Origin: UBA2357 sp041916775
GTDB taxonomy: Bacteria > Pseudomonadota > Gammaproteobacteria > Burkholderiales > Rhodocyclaceae
Direction of reading: 5' to 3'
Assembly: GCA_041916775.1 (NCBI GenBank)
Contig: JAYRYZ010000019.1
Span: 42,216 to 106,215, forward strand
DNA: 64,000 bases
The notes below the pieces were generated by a model. It made no database searches. It was given only the letters and a program-made list of their open reading frames with translations, and was not told the origin of the DNA. This document shows positions 8,790 to 17,849 of this stretch, piece after piece. The position numbers and the translations under genes were made by a program. Each line of letters opens with the position of its first letter. Position 1 is the first letter of the stretch.

Positions 8790-9862
8790 GTATCGAACCT
8801 CCGCAAGGCCAGGCCGCAAGCCACCATCAGCGACGGCGCCACTGCAGCGAGGCTCTTTGCACGCACCTTGGCACCCAGGCTCATGGACGCGAACGGGTTG
8901 GCGACCACGGTGGCGACCTGAGTACGCCCGCGCACCACATCGGCCAGCCCGGGGAGCACGGCACAGCCACCCGCGAGCACGATGTCGTGGACCTCGTTGT
9001 ACTGTGTGGATGTGAAGAAGAACTGGAGCGCGCGGGAGATCTCCAGCGCTATGCTGTCCAGGAAGGGACGTTGCAGGTCGCGCTCGTAGTCGTCAGGCAG
9101 TTCCCCGGAAAGCTTCGCCGCTTCAGCCTCCTCCACGCTCATGCCGTATTGGCGCGAGATGTCCTGCGTCAGCTGATTTCCGCCCAGGGGCTGCTCACGG
9201 GTGTAGAGCTGGCGCCCATTGCGCAGGATGCTCACACCAGTGCCGGTCGCACCGATATCGACGAGCGCGACGATCCGGTCCTTGCCCCCGCCCGGCAACT
9301 GGCGGCTGACGAGTTCGAATGCGGCCTCGGAGGCGAAGGATTCGACATCCATCACCACCGCCTTCAAGCCGGCCGACTCGACCGCGGCAACGCGGTCCTC
9401 GACCTTTTCCTTGCGCGATGCGGCGATGAGCACCTCGACATCGTCCGGACTGGCTGGACTGGGACCGATCACCTGGAAGTCCAGATTCACCTCGTCGAGC
9501 GCGAACGGGATGTACTGATTGGCTTCCGACTCGACCTGCATCTCCATCTCCTGCTCACGCAGGCCGGCCGGGAGGATGATCTTCTTGGTGATGACCGCCG
9601 ACGCAGGCAGCGCGACCGCTACCTGCTTCACACCGCTGCCCATGCGCCTGAGCGCTCGCCTCACCGACTCGGCGACGCTCTCCAGGTTGGCGATGTTGCC
9701 GTCGGTGACGGCGTCGCGCGCCAACGGTTCGATCGAAAAACGTTCAATGCGATAGCCATCCTTCTCGCTTCCGGACAGCTCAACCATCTTGACAGATGAA
9801 GATGAGATATCCAGGCCAGCGAGCTGGCGCGTCTTTGGACCGAATAGGCGGAAGTCTGTCAC
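8786..9862 (-). CDS. pilM: Type IV pilus actin-like protein PilM
   Basis: 358 residues, cytoplasmic actin-fold ATPase that anchors PilN. Seen: phosphate-1-type motif LDISSSSVKMVEL near residue 17, VDIGATGTGVSIL (phosphate 2) and IVLAGGCAVLPGL (adenosine motif). The start is GTG at 9862, with AAGGA at 9871-9875 eight nt upstream. First gene of the operon, divergent from ponA across 166 bp. Confidence 0.95.
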   Translation of the reverse strand: MTDFRLFGPKTRQLAGLDISSSSVKMVELSGSEKDGYRIERFSIEPLARDAVTDGNIANLESVAESVRRALRRMGSGVKQVAVALPASAVITKKIILPAGLREQEMEMQVESEANQYIPFALDEVNLDFQVIGPSPASPDDVEVLIAASRKEKVEDRVAAVESAGLKAVVMDVESFASEAAFELVSRQLPGGGKDRIVALVDIGATGTGVSILRNGRQLYTREQPLGGNQLTQDISRQYGMSVEEAEAAKLSGELPDDYERDLQRPFLDSIALEISRALQFFFTSTQYNEVHDIVLAGGCAVLPGLADVVRGRTQVATVVANPFASMSLGAKVRAKSLAAVAPSLMVACGLALRRFDT

Positions 9863-9918
9863 AAAGAAAATCCTTAAATTTCTTTATGTTGCACGCACAT
9901 GATGCATGCTTACTTTAA

Positions 9919-9948
9919 ATGCTAGCAACAAACGATACAAAGTGTAAA
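9919..9948 (-). promoter_or_regulatory. Candidate sigma-70 promoter for pilM operon
   Basis: On the minus strand TTTACA (9943-9948) and TAGCAT (9919-9924) are separated by 18 nt, about 57 nt upstream of the pilM GTG. This is the only reasonable pair I saw in the intergenic region; it is inferred from hexamer matches only. Confidence 0.3.
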
Positions 9949-9993
9949 GCAAAAGCTTGACAGAAGGCACTGGAGAGGCTTGCCCCCCCTCCG

Positions 9994-9999
9994 TATAAT
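9994..9999 (+). promoter_or_regulatory. Candidate -10 box for ponA
   Basis: A consensus TATAAT 30 nt upstream of the ponA start. A perfect TTGACA lies at 9957-9962, but the 31-nt gap is too long for the pair to work together; a poor -35 (CTGGAG, 9970-9975) has 18-nt spacing. Confidence 0.4.
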
Positions 10000-10028
10000 C
10001 CCGGTTCCGTAAGCCTCCTGGATGCCCG

Positions 10029-12386
10029 ATGCGCTGGGTTCTGTACCCCCTGATCTTTCTCGTCGTCTGTGTGATCGTGGGCCTCGCCTCGCTCGCCACT
10101 GCAGTCGTCGTGGCCTGGCCCAAGCTGCCGTCGCTGGAAGTCCTCACCGACTACCGCCCGAAGATACCGCTTCGAGTATACACGGCCGATGGGTACCTCA
10201 TCGGCGAGTTCGGCGAAGAGCGGCGCGCCCTCGTCGGCATATCCCAGGTACCCGAGGCACTGCGCAAGGCCATCCTGGCAGCGGAGGACGAGCGCTTCTA
10301 CACCCACCCCGGCATCGATGTCATCGGGCTTGCACGCGCGGCGATCGCCAACGTGGTTTCGGGCGAGCGCGGCCAGGGGGCCTCGACGATCACGATGCAG
10401 GTCGCGCGCAACTTCTTCCTGTCGCGCGAGAAGACCTACAACCGCAAACTCTACGAGGTGCTGCTGTCGCTGAAGATCGAACGCAACCTCAGCAAGGACC
10501 AGATCCTCGAGCTATACATCAACCAGATCTTCCTGGGACAACGGGCCTATGGCTTCGCGTCCGCTGCGCGCATCTACTTCGGCAAGGAGCTCTCGGAGCT
10601 GAACCTCGCTGAAGCCGCGATGCTGGCGGGGCTGCCCAAGGCACCGTCACTCTTCAACCCGGTGACGAACCCCAAGCGTGCCGCGATCCGGCAACACTAC
10701 GTGCTGCGCCGCATGCAAGAAGCCGGCTTCATCAGCCAGCAGGAGTTCCTCGCAGCACGCGACACGCCGCTGCGGCTCGCCAGTTCGCGCGCCTCGCCCA
10801 CAACGGCGGGCGCCACCGGCCCGGCCGCCCTGCATGGTGACTACGTCGCCGAGATGGCGCGTCAGATCGCAGTCGAGCAGTTCGGAGACGAGGCACATCA
10901 ACTCGGCATCCGTGTGATCACGACGATCCGCATGGCGGATCAGGTTGCGGCATACGAGGCGCTGCGCAAGGGTGTTCTCGATTTCGACCGGCGGCGTGGT
11001 TACCGCGGCCCGGAAGGCTTTGCCGACCTGTCCGTGTCCGGCCGCAGCGACGAAACCCTGGAAGACCTGCTGTCGGAGTACCGCGACTATGGCGACCTCG
11101 TCACAGCCATCGTGCTCGAAGCCTCACCCAAGCGCGTGAAGGTCTATCGCCGTGGCGCGACGATCGAGATCACCGGCGCCGGGCTCACGTTTGCAGCGCC
11201 GATGCTCGCCGAACGCGCACCGCAGACGCGACGAATCCGCCCGGGGGCGATCGTGCGCATCCGCGATACCGGCGAGAAGGGCTGGGAGATCCTGCAACTG
11301 CCGGAGGTGGAATCTGCGATCGTGTCGCTCGACGCGCAGACCGGCGCGGTCCGGGCACTGGTGGGCGGCTTCGACTTCGACCGCAGCAAGTTCAATCACG
11401 TGACACAGGCGCTGCGCCAACCCGGCTCCAGCTTCAAGCCGTTCATCTATTCCGCCGCGATCGAGAGGGGGTTCTCGCCCGGTCACTACGTAGATGACGC
11501 ACCACTCTACTTCCCTGCTGGCGTCACCGGCAGCAAGGCGTGGGAGCCCAAGAACTACGACGGCAAGTTCGAAGGTCAGATGACAGTGCGCGATGCACTG
11601 ACGAAGTCCAAGAACATGGTCTCGATCCGCTTGCTGCAGTCGATCTCGCCGGAGTTCGCACAGGACTACATCACCCGCTTCGGCTTCGAGGCCTCCCAGC
11701 ACCCCGCCTACCTGACGATGGCACTTGGGGCAGGCGCGCTGACACCTTGGCAGAACGCTGCCGCCTACGCGGTGTTCGCCAATGGCGGCTACAAGGTCAA
11801 CCCTTACATCGTCAGCGAGATCATCGACGGCAGCGGCCGCACCGTCGCGCGCGTCGAACCGGTGACGGCCGGCGCGAACGCTCCGCGTGTCATCGATCCG
11901 CGCAACGCCTGGCTGGTGGACTCCATGCTGCAGGACGTCGTGCGGCGCGGAACCGCTGCCCGCGCCAAGTCGCTCGGCCGCAACGACCTCGCGGGCAAGA
12001 CCGGCACCACCAACGACTACGTCGACGCCTGGTTCGCCGGCTACAACCCGGACCTCGTGGCCGTTGCATGGATGGGATACGACCAGCCGCGCAATCTCGG
12101 CCGCGGTGAGACCGGAGGGCGCGCAGCCTTGCCCATCTGGATCGACTACATGCGGACTGGTCTCAAGGATCTACCCCAGCGCGAACGCCCGCGCCCGGCA
12201 GGGCTGGCCTCCTACCAGAACCCCGTGACCGGCCATACCGACTTCCTCTACCAGGAACAATCGCCGCCTTCACCGCCGATGCCGGAGCTCCCCGACATTC
12301 CCGAACTGAAGTACTTCATCGACGAGGCCCCCGCACAACAAGGCCCGGCCCCCGTCGAAGAGCGCACGCTGAGCCCGCTGCGCTGA
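10029..12386 (+). CDS. mrcA: Penicillin-binding protein 1A (bifunctional class A PBP)
   Basis: 785 residues. Polymerises and crosslinks peptidoglycan at the inner membrane. A membrane anchor at residues 5-29 is followed by the GT51 glycosyltransferase domain (about 50-225) with EDERFYTHPG (catalytic Glu86) and GASTITMQVARN. An inserted OB-like region comes next, then the transpeptidase domain with S467-S-F-K470, an SKNM (SxN) motif and K657-T-G. The C-terminal tail is Pro/Glu-rich. The divergent location next to pilM is conserved in beta- and gammaproteobacteria. No strong Shine-Dalgarno is seen before the ATG. Confidence 0.96.
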   Translation: MRWVLYPLIFLVVCVIVGLASLATAVVVAWPKLPSLEVLTDYRPKIPLRVYTADGYLIGEFGEERRALVGISQVPEALRKAILAAEDERFYTHPGIDVIGLARAAIANVVSGERGQGASTITMQVARNFFLSREKTYNRKLYEVLLSLKIERNLSKDQILELYINQIFLGQRAYGFASAARIYFGKELSELNLAEAAMLAGLPKAPSLFNPVTNPKRAAIRQHYVLRRMQEAGFISQQEFLAARDTPLRLASSRASPTTAGATGPAALHGDYVAEMARQIAVEQFGDEAHQLGIRVITTIRMADQVAAYEALRKGVLDFDRRRGYRGPEGFADLSVSGRSDETLEDLLSEYRDYGDLVTAIVLEASPKRVKVYRRGATIEITGAGLTFAAPMLAERAPQTRRIRPGAIVRIRDTGEKGWEILQLPEVESAIVSLDAQTGAVRALVGGFDFDRSKFNHVTQALRQPGSSFKPFIYSAAIERGFSPGHYVDDAPLYFPAGVTGSKAWEPKNYDGKFEGQMTVRDALTKSKNMVSIRLLQSISPEFAQDYITRFGFEASQHPAYLTMALGAGALTPWQNAAAYAVFANGGYKVNPYIVSEIIDGSGRTVARVEPVTAGANAPRVIDPRNAWLVDSMLQDVVRRGTAARAKSLGRNDLAGKTGTTNDYVDAWFAGYNPDLVAVAWMGYDQPRNLGRGETGGRAALPIWIDYMRTGLKDLPQRERPRPAGLASYQNPVTGHTDFLYQEQSPPSPPMPELPDIPELKYFIDEAPAQQGPAPVEERTLSPLR

Positions 12387-12430
12387 GCCTCCGCCCGAGG
12401 CAGCGCCGGCAGCGACCCGGGAAGGGCACA

Positions 12431-12754
12431 TCAGCTGCCACTCAGGCTCACGGCCTCGCCAGATTGCTCCGACACGACCCGCGACAGCAGCGCATAGAGT
12501 TCGCTGCCGTCGCGCCCGGAGACCCAGCGCTCCGCCTCGGGGCGGAAGTGGAACCCCCCGGAGCGCGCCGCCACCCAGATCTCGCGCGCAGCGGTATGGC
12601 GATTGATGATCACCTTGCTGCCGTTCTCGAACTCGACCTCGAGCACGCCCCCTGGCTTGCGCTCCACGTCGAGCTCCGCGCCGCAGTCCTCCAGCGCCGC
12701 TTCCACCCGCTCCAGTTCGGCATCAGCGAGTGCATTGAATGCGGATTCATCCAT
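12431..12754 (-). CDS. cyaY: Frataxin-like iron-sulfur assembly protein CyaY
   Basis: 107 residues, the family length. Frataxin homologue that binds iron and modulates Fe-S cluster assembly by IscS/IscU. The acidic N-terminal helix (MDESAFNALADAELERVEAAL) and the beta-sheet segments VLEVEFENGSKVIIN, EIWVAARSGGFHF and ELYALLSRVVSEQ match CyaY. The frame runs open upstream to 13021, but the ATG at 12754 has AAGGA six nt upstream and begins the conserved part. Divergent from lptM-lysA; the starts are only 46 bp apart. Confidence 0.93.
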   Translation of the reverse strand: MDESAFNALADAELERVEAALEDCGAELDVERKPGGVLEVEFENGSKVIINRHTAAREIWVAARSGGFHFRPEAERWVSGRDGSELYALLSRVVSEQSGEAVSLSGS

Positions 12755-12800
12755 GATCGTTCCTTCTGTTAGCATTCTGGCTTTTACCCGAACCGATATC

Positions 12801-12968
12801 ATGCGCGCCTTGCCCATGCTTGCGCTCTGCTGCGGCGTCCTGTTGCTCACCGCCTGCGGCATCAAGGGCCCGCTCACGCTGCCGCCCGCTGCCCCGCAGC
12901 AGCAACCTGCGACCACCGGCAGCGATGATATCAACAAAGCCGAACCCCGCCAGATCGCACCCCAATGA
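12801..12968 (+). CDS. lptM: Small LPS-assembly-type lipoprotein (LptM/YifL family)
   Basis: 55 residues. The signal sequence MRALPMLALCCGVLLLTAC ends in a lipobox with lipidated Cys19, followed by GIKGPLTLPP, the hallmark CGxKGPL motif of the LptM family. LptM helps the LptDE outer-membrane translocon mature. A Pro/Gln-rich tail follows. The stop overlaps the lysA start by 4 nt (ATGA); the lptM-lysA pairing is common in proteobacteria. Confidence 0.88.
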   Translation: MRALPMLALCCGVLLLTACGIKGPLTLPPAAPQQQPATTGSDDINKAEPRQIAPQ

Positions 12969-14257
12969 CAGCCACCCACGCCTCCGCCCGCCTCGGCGCG
13001 CACCCCATCCCCACGCTCCACGGCACCGCTGCCGGGCTTGCCATCGAAGGCGTCGCGCTGCGCGACATCGCCGAGCGTTTCGGCACGCCCACCTATGTGT
13101 ATTCGCTGGCCGCCCTGCGGCAGGCCTTCGATGCCTATTCCGCGGTCCTCGCAGGCCGGAATGCCCGGGTGTTTTACGCGGTGAAGGCCAACTCCAACCT
13201 CGGCATCCTGTCGGCCTTTGCGAGTTGGGGCGCGGGCTTCGACATCGTTTCCGGTGGCGAACTCGCACGCGTGATCGCGGCTGGCGGGGATCCGGCGAAG
13301 GTGGTGTTTTCCGGGGTCGGGAAAAGTGTTGCAGAGCTGCGCGAAGCGCTATCGCTCGGCATCCGCTGCTTCAACGTGGAGTCTGCCGCGGAGCTCGACC
13401 GTCTGGAGGCAGTGGCCGCCGAGACCGGCAAGCGCGCCGCAATCGCCTTCCGGGTGAACCCCGACGTCGACCCGAAAACGCACCCCTACATCTCCACCGG
13501 CCTGCGCAACAACAAGTTCGGCGTGGCCTTCGACGAAGCGCGCGCCCTGTACCTGCGTGCGGCGCGCTCCCCGCACCTGAAGGTCAGTGGGATGGCCTGC
13601 CACATCGGCTCGCAACTCCTGGACCCGGCGCCGATCGCCGAGGCCACCGAGAAACTGCTGGCGCTCGCCGACCAACTGCATGCGGACGGAGTCCATCTCG
13701 ACCACCTCGACTTCGGTGGCGGCCTGGGCATCCGCTACAGCGACGAGGCACCTCCGTCGGTGGCGGATTATCTCGGCCCACTGCTGAAACGGCTGGAAGG
13801 CCGCAGCGAGGCGCTGTGTTTCGAACCAGGCCGATCACTGGTGGGTAACGCGGGCTTGCTGCTGACCCGTATCGAATACCTGAAGAGTGGCGCAGAGAAG
13901 CACTTTGCGGTGGTCGACGCGGCGATGAACGATCTCGCCCGCCCCGCGCTCTACGATGCCTATCACGAGGTGGTCGCAGTCACGCCACGCGAGGTGCCGG
14001 CGCAGCGCTACGAGATCGTCGGTCCGATCTGCGAGAGCGGCGACTTCCTCGCCCGCGACCGTACATTGGCGGTGGCACAGGGTGACCTGCTGGCGCTGCT
14101 GTCGGCAGGCGCCTACGGGATGGCGATGAGCTCCAACTACAACACCCGCCCCCGCGCCGCAGAGGTCATGGTGGATGGCGAGACGGTCGTCGAGATCCGC
14201 GCGCGCGAGTCCGTGAAGAGCCTGTTCGCGCTCGAGCGCAGGCTGCCGGGCGCCTGA
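12965..14257 (+). CDS. lysA: Diaminopimelate decarboxylase
   Basis: 430 residues. PLP enzyme converting meso-diaminopimelate to L-lysine, the last lysine step. Seen: Lys74 in FYAVKANSNL (Schiff-base Lys), the HIGSQ motif, the FGGGLGI glycine loop that binds PLP phosphate, EPGRSLVGNAG, and CESGDFLARDR with the substrate-binding Cys of the other subunit. The N-terminus is about 20 residues longer than the E. coli enzyme. Translationally coupled to lptM. Confidence 0.97.
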   Translation: MTATHASARLGAHPIPTLHGTAAGLAIEGVALRDIAERFGTPTYVYSLAALRQAFDAYSAVLAGRNARVFYAVKANSNLGILSAFASWGAGFDIVSGGELARVIAAGGDPAKVVFSGVGKSVAELREALSLGIRCFNVESAAELDRLEAVAAETGKRAAIAFRVNPDVDPKTHPYISTGLRNNKFGVAFDEARALYLRAARSPHLKVSGMACHIGSQLLDPAPIAEATEKLLALADQLHADGVHLDHLDFGGGLGIRYSDEAPPSVADYLGPLLKRLEGRSEALCFEPGRSLVGNAGLLLTRIEYLKSGAEKHFAVVDAAMNDLARPALYDAYHEVVAVTPREVPAQRYEIVGPICESGDFLARDRTLAVAQGDLLALLSAGAYGMAMSSNYNTRPRAAEVMVDGETVVEIRARESVKSLFALERRLPGA

Positions 14258-14265
14258 ACGGCCAG

Positions 14266-14619
14266 CTAGCGGGCTGGCGTCGCGGCTTCGGTGGCGCGCC
14301 TCTCCGCCTCCACCGCCAGCGCCTTGCCAAAGGCCTTCCAGATCGGCCCGCCATGGGTATGTATACCTTGCTCGGCGCTCTCCTGCATGGTGCGCAACAT
14401 CAGCATCGACAGCGCATACAGCTCGGCTGTCCAGCGCTCCCGCGGGTTGGCCGAGTGCAGTTTGCCAAGATTGCAGTCCGGGGTGCAGTCCAGCGCCTCG
14501 CGCGCGTAGCGGCGCAAGCTGGCAGCGTCGTCCCAGTCGATGCCAAGCGCGATCCCGAGCTTGGCGATCTCGTGTTCCAGTTCTTCGGCGTCACGCGCGA
14601 AATGGGCAAATCCACTCAT
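14266..14619 (-). CDS. Conserved hypothetical small helical protein
   Basis: 117 residues; family not recognised. Predicted largely alpha-helical and soluble, with two cysteines in the DCTPDCN segment and several Trp and His residues. The start at 14619 (MSGFAHFARD) is chosen because GGAG lies 8 nt upstream; the frame is open to 14649. The coding case rests on the good ribosome site, base composition and placement filling the gap between lysA and dacB. It is convergent with lysA, 8 nt away. Confidence 0.6.
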   Translation of the reverse strand: MSGFAHFARDAEELEHEIAKLGIALGIDWDDAASLRRYAREALDCTPDCNLGKLHSANPRERWTAELYALSMLMLRTMQESAEQGIHTHGGPIWKAFGKALAVEAERRATEAATPAR

Positions 14620-14688
14620 CCGTTCCACTCCATCATCAAGCTTCGGCACCGCATTGGCGTCTGTTGCTGCAATGCAAGATCACAGCGC

Positions 14689-16164
14689 ATGATGCACCAT
14701 CCGGAAAGGATGTGCACGCCCCCGCCGCTCGGCCTGCTCAATCTGGCCGCAATGCTGACCGCCTTGCTCAACGGGATCGCGCACGCCGGTACGACTGCGC
14801 CCGACACGCTCCCGCCGCCCGTCGCGCAAGCGCTCGTACAGGCCGGCATTGCACACAAGAACGTGGCGGTGTGGGTACAAGCCGTTGATGCCCGTACCCC
14901 GTCGCTCACGGTGAACGTCACCCAGGCGATGAATCCTGCCTCGGTGATGAAGCTGGTCACCACCTTCGCAGCACTCGAGCACTTCGGCCCCGGCCACACC
15001 TGGGAAACACGCGTGCTCGTCCGTGGCCCGGTCACCGCAGGTATTCTGCACGGTGACCTCTTGATCGTCGGGGCAGGCGACCCGATGCTGGATTTTGCGC
15101 GGGTCTGGAAGCTGCTGCGCCAGGTAAAGGCACAGGGCATCCGAGAGGTCCGCGGCGACATCCTGCTCGACGGCGGCGCACTGACGCTGCCGCCACACGA
15201 TCCGGCACGCTTCGACGGGCGCGGACTGCGCCCATACAACAGCGGGCCCGCCGGGCTGTTGCTGCACTTCAACACGCTCAACCTCAGCCTGATTCCGCCG
15301 GACCGTCCCGGTCGCGCCGTCACGGTCATCCCGCAGCAGCCGCTCGCCGGGCTCGACATCGACGCGCGCATCACGAGTCCCGAGGGCGCCTGCGGGACCT
15401 GGCACGCCGCACTCGAGGCGCGACTGGAGGCCGGCGCCGGCGCAGGTCGCGATCGACTCCTGTTGTCCGGCAGCCTGCCGCACAGCTGCGGACGACGGGA
15501 ATGGGCCGCCGCGCCATACCCACCCGCGGACTATGCGACGGCGCTGGTCGCGGGGCTGTGGGCTGAGCTCGGCGGGGTGTTGCACGGCCAGGTGCGCGCC
15601 GGCGCGTCGTCGGAGGACGCAACGCTGCTCCTCGGCGACAGCTCACCGCCGCTCGCGGATGTCGTGCGCGAGATGAACAAGTGGTCGAGCAACGTGATCG
15701 CACGCCAGCTACTCGCGCAACTGGGCGCGGGCGACCAGACCGACGCAGTGGCTGCGGGCGCCCGCGTGGCGACACAGACGCTGGCGACGGCTGGCATCGA
15801 CACCACCGGGCTGGTGATCGAGAACGGCTCGGGGCTGTCTCGCATCGAACGCATCCGCGCCGACACCCTGGGGCGCCTGCTGCTCACGGCGTGGGCACGC
15901 CCGTACATGCCGGAGTTCATCTCATCGCTGCCGGTTGCCGGCATGGACGGCACCGCGCGACGGCGCCTCGCCGACAGCCCGGCGCGCGGCCAGGCGCACA
16001 TCAAGACCGGCACCATCGATGCAGTGCGCGCGTTCGCTGGCTACCTGCTGGACCGCCACGGCCGCCGCCATGCAGTGGTGATGATGGTGAACGACCCGCG
16101 CGCGGCCGACAGCCGCGCCGCGCAGGACGCGCTGCTGGACTGGCTGTGGCAGGGCGAGCGCTGA
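14689..16164 (+). CDS. dacB: D-alanyl-D-alanine carboxypeptidase/endopeptidase (PBP4)
   Basis: About 491 residues, peptidase family S13. Trims and cleaves peptidoglycan crosslinks in the periplasm. A signal peptide (hydrophobic LGLLNLAAMLTALLNGIAHA) precedes the catalytic domain. The SxxK motif is in NPASVMKLVTT, SxN in KWSSNVIARQ and KTG in HIKTGTIDAVR. The start is ambiguous: in-frame ATGs at 14689, 14692 and 14710 all precede the signal peptide and none has a convincing Shine-Dalgarno. It faces ubiD. Confidence 0.92.
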   Translation: MMHHPERMCTPPPLGLLNLAAMLTALLNGIAHAGTTAPDTLPPPVAQALVQAGIAHKNVAVWVQAVDARTPSLTVNVTQAMNPASVMKLVTTFAALEHFGPGHTWETRVLVRGPVTAGILHGDLLIVGAGDPMLDFARVWKLLRQVKAQGIREVRGDILLDGGALTLPPHDPARFDGRGLRPYNSGPAGLLLHFNTLNLSLIPPDRPGRAVTVIPQQPLAGLDIDARITSPEGACGTWHAALEARLEAGAGAGRDRLLLSGSLPHSCGRREWAAAPYPPADYATALVAGLWAELGGVLHGQVRAGASSEDATLLLGDSSPPLADVVREMNKWSSNVIARQLLAQLGAGDQTDAVAAGARVATQTLATAGIDTTGLVIENGSGLSRIERIRADTLGRLLLTAWARPYMPEFISSLPVAGMDGTARRRLADSPARGQAHIKTGTIDAVRAFAGYLLDRHGRRHAVVMMVNDPRAADSRAAQDALLDWLWQGER

Positions 16165-16198
16165 ACCAAACGGGCGCACACGCCGCGCCGACCCACGC

Positions 16199-17692
16199 TC
16201 ACAAACCGAGCCGACTCCACATCGCATCCACCTTGGCCTTGACCTCGGCATCCATGAGGATGGGCCGACCCCACTCGCGCTGGGTTTCGCCCGGCCACTT
16301 GTTGGTCGCGTCCAGCCCCATCTTGCTGCCCAGTCCCGCCACCGGGCTGGCGAAGTCGAGGTAGTCGATCGGGGTGTTATCCACCATCACGGTGTCGCGG
16401 GTGGCATCCACCCGGGTGGTCATCGCCCAGATCACTTCCTTCCAGTCGCGGATGTCCACATCGTCGTCGACGACGATGATGAACTTGGTGTACATGAACT
16501 GGCGCAGGAAGCTCCAGATCCCGAACATCACCCGCTTGGCATGCCCCGGATACTGCTTGCGGATGCTCACCACCGCAAGCCGGTAGGAGCAGCCCTCCGG
16601 CGGCAGGTAGAAGTCGACGATCTCGGTGAACTGCTTCTGCAGCAGCGGCACGAACACCTCGTTGAGCGCGAGCCCGAGCATCGCCGGCTCGTCGGGCGGC
16701 TTGCCGGTGTAGGTGGAGTGGTAGAGCGGCTCGCGCCGCATGGTGATGCGCTCGACGGTAAACACCGGGAAGTCCGAGACCTCGTTGTAGTAGCCGGTGT
16801 GGTCGCCGTAGGGCCCCTCCGGCGCCATGTCGCCCGGGTGGATCACTCCTTCGAGCACGATCTCGGCGCTCGCTGGCACCTGCAGGTCCGAACCCAGGCA
16901 CTTCACCAGCTCGGTCTTGGCGCCACGCAGCAGGCCGGCGAACTGGTACTCGGAGAGCGAATCGGGCACCGGCGTCACCGCGCCGAGAATGGTCGCCGGG
17001 TCGCAGCCCAGCACCACCGCCACCGGAAACGGCTCACCGGGGTGCGCGAGCTGGTGGTCGCGGAAGTCCAGCGCACCGCCACGATGGGCGAGCCAGCGCA
17101 TGATCACCCGGTTGCGCCCCAGCACCTGCTGACGATAGATGCCGAGGTTCTGACGGCGTTTTCCCGGCCCGCGTGTCACCACCAGGCCCCAGGTGATCAG
17201 CGGCGCGGCGTCGCCCGGCCAGCAGTGCTGAATGGGCAGCGTGCCGAGATCGACCTCGTCGCCCGAGAGCACGACTTCCTGGCACGGCCCCGAGCGCAGC
17301 TCGCGCGGCGCCATGTTGAGCACCTGCTTGAAGACGGGGAGCTTGTCCCATGCATCCTTCAGCCCCTTGGGCGGCTCCGGTTCCTTGAGGAAGGCGAGGA
17401 GCTTGCCGACCTCGCGCAAGGGCGCGCGCCAATCCCCACCCGGGCCCAGGTCCTCGCCCATGCCCATCGCCACGCGCTGCGGCGTGCCGAACAAGTTCGC
17501 CAGCACCGGGATGCGCTGCGCCACGCCGCGCGTGTGCGGGCGCTCGAACAGCAGCGCGGGCCCGCCGGCACGCAGCACCCGATCGGCGATCTCGGTCATC
17601 TCCAGGTGGGTGTCCACGGGCTCGGTGATGCGCCTGAGTTCGCCGCGCTGCTCGAGTTGCGCGACGAAGTCGCGTAGATCCTTGTAGTTCAT
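16199..17692 (-). CDS. ubiD: 4-hydroxy-3-polyprenylbenzoate decarboxylase UbiD
   Basis: 497 residues, the usual length. Prenyl-FMN-dependent decarboxylase of ubiquinone biosynthesis. Seen: MNYKDLRDFVAQLEQRGEL start, the PEGPYGDHTGYY motif, the ERIT segment and the C-terminal GLDATNKWPGE motif typical of UbiD. It needs prenylated FMN made by UbiX, which is not in the window. Monocistronic by position, convergent with dacB. Confidence 0.95.
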   Translation of the reverse strand: MNYKDLRDFVAQLEQRGELRRITEPVDTHLEMTEIADRVLRAGGPALLFERPHTRGVAQRIPVLANLFGTPQRVAMGMGEDLGPGGDWRAPLREVGKLLAFLKEPEPPKGLKDAWDKLPVFKQVLNMAPRELRSGPCQEVVLSGDEVDLGTLPIQHCWPGDAAPLITWGLVVTRGPGKRRQNLGIYRQQVLGRNRVIMRWLAHRGGALDFRDHQLAHPGEPFPVAVVLGCDPATILGAVTPVPDSLSEYQFAGLLRGAKTELVKCLGSDLQVPASAEIVLEGVIHPGDMAPEGPYGDHTGYYNEVSDFPVFTVERITMRREPLYHSTYTGKPPDEPAMLGLALNEVFVPLLQKQFTEIVDFYLPPEGCSYRLAVVSIRKQYPGHAKRVMFGIWSFLRQFMYTKFIIVVDDDVDIRDWKEVIWAMTTRVDATRDTVMVDNTPIDYLDFASPVAGLGSKMGLDATNKWPGETQREWGRPILMDAEVKAKVDAMWSRLGL

Positions 17693-17753
17693 TGCATCGC
17701 CAGCGTATAGAGTTCCGGCATTGTAAGCGAGCGCACCGCCTGCGATCGAAAGC

Positions 17754-17780
17754 TAAAGCCAGAGCGCCTTCGGCCGTAAT
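17754..17780 (+). promoter_or_regulatory. Candidate sigma-28 (FliA) promoter for the PAS/chemoreceptor pair
   Basis: TAAA (17754-17757), 15 nt, then GCCGTAAT (17773-17780) resembles the flagellar consensus TAAA-N15-GCCGATAA. It lies about 70 nt upstream of the PAS-protein start. Chemoreceptor genes are commonly FliA-controlled. Matches: TAAA, exact spacing, GCCG; the last four bases match only in part. Confidence 0.42.
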
Positions 17781-17849
17781 ATCGGGCATGGGGAGGTGCC
17801 GCGATCGTGGTCGGGCCGTGCCCCGTTGCCGACACAAGAGGACAGGATC

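Noticed and set aside
9957..9962. Perfect TTGACA upstream of ponA
   Set aside because: 31 nt from the TATAAT at 9994, far outside the usable 16-19 nt spacing; no other -10 fits it.
14261..14278. GCCAGC-TAGCGG-GCTGGC hairpin at the lysA end
   Set aside because: Six-bp stem without T-run, partly inside the stop of the opposite gene; too weak to call a terminator.
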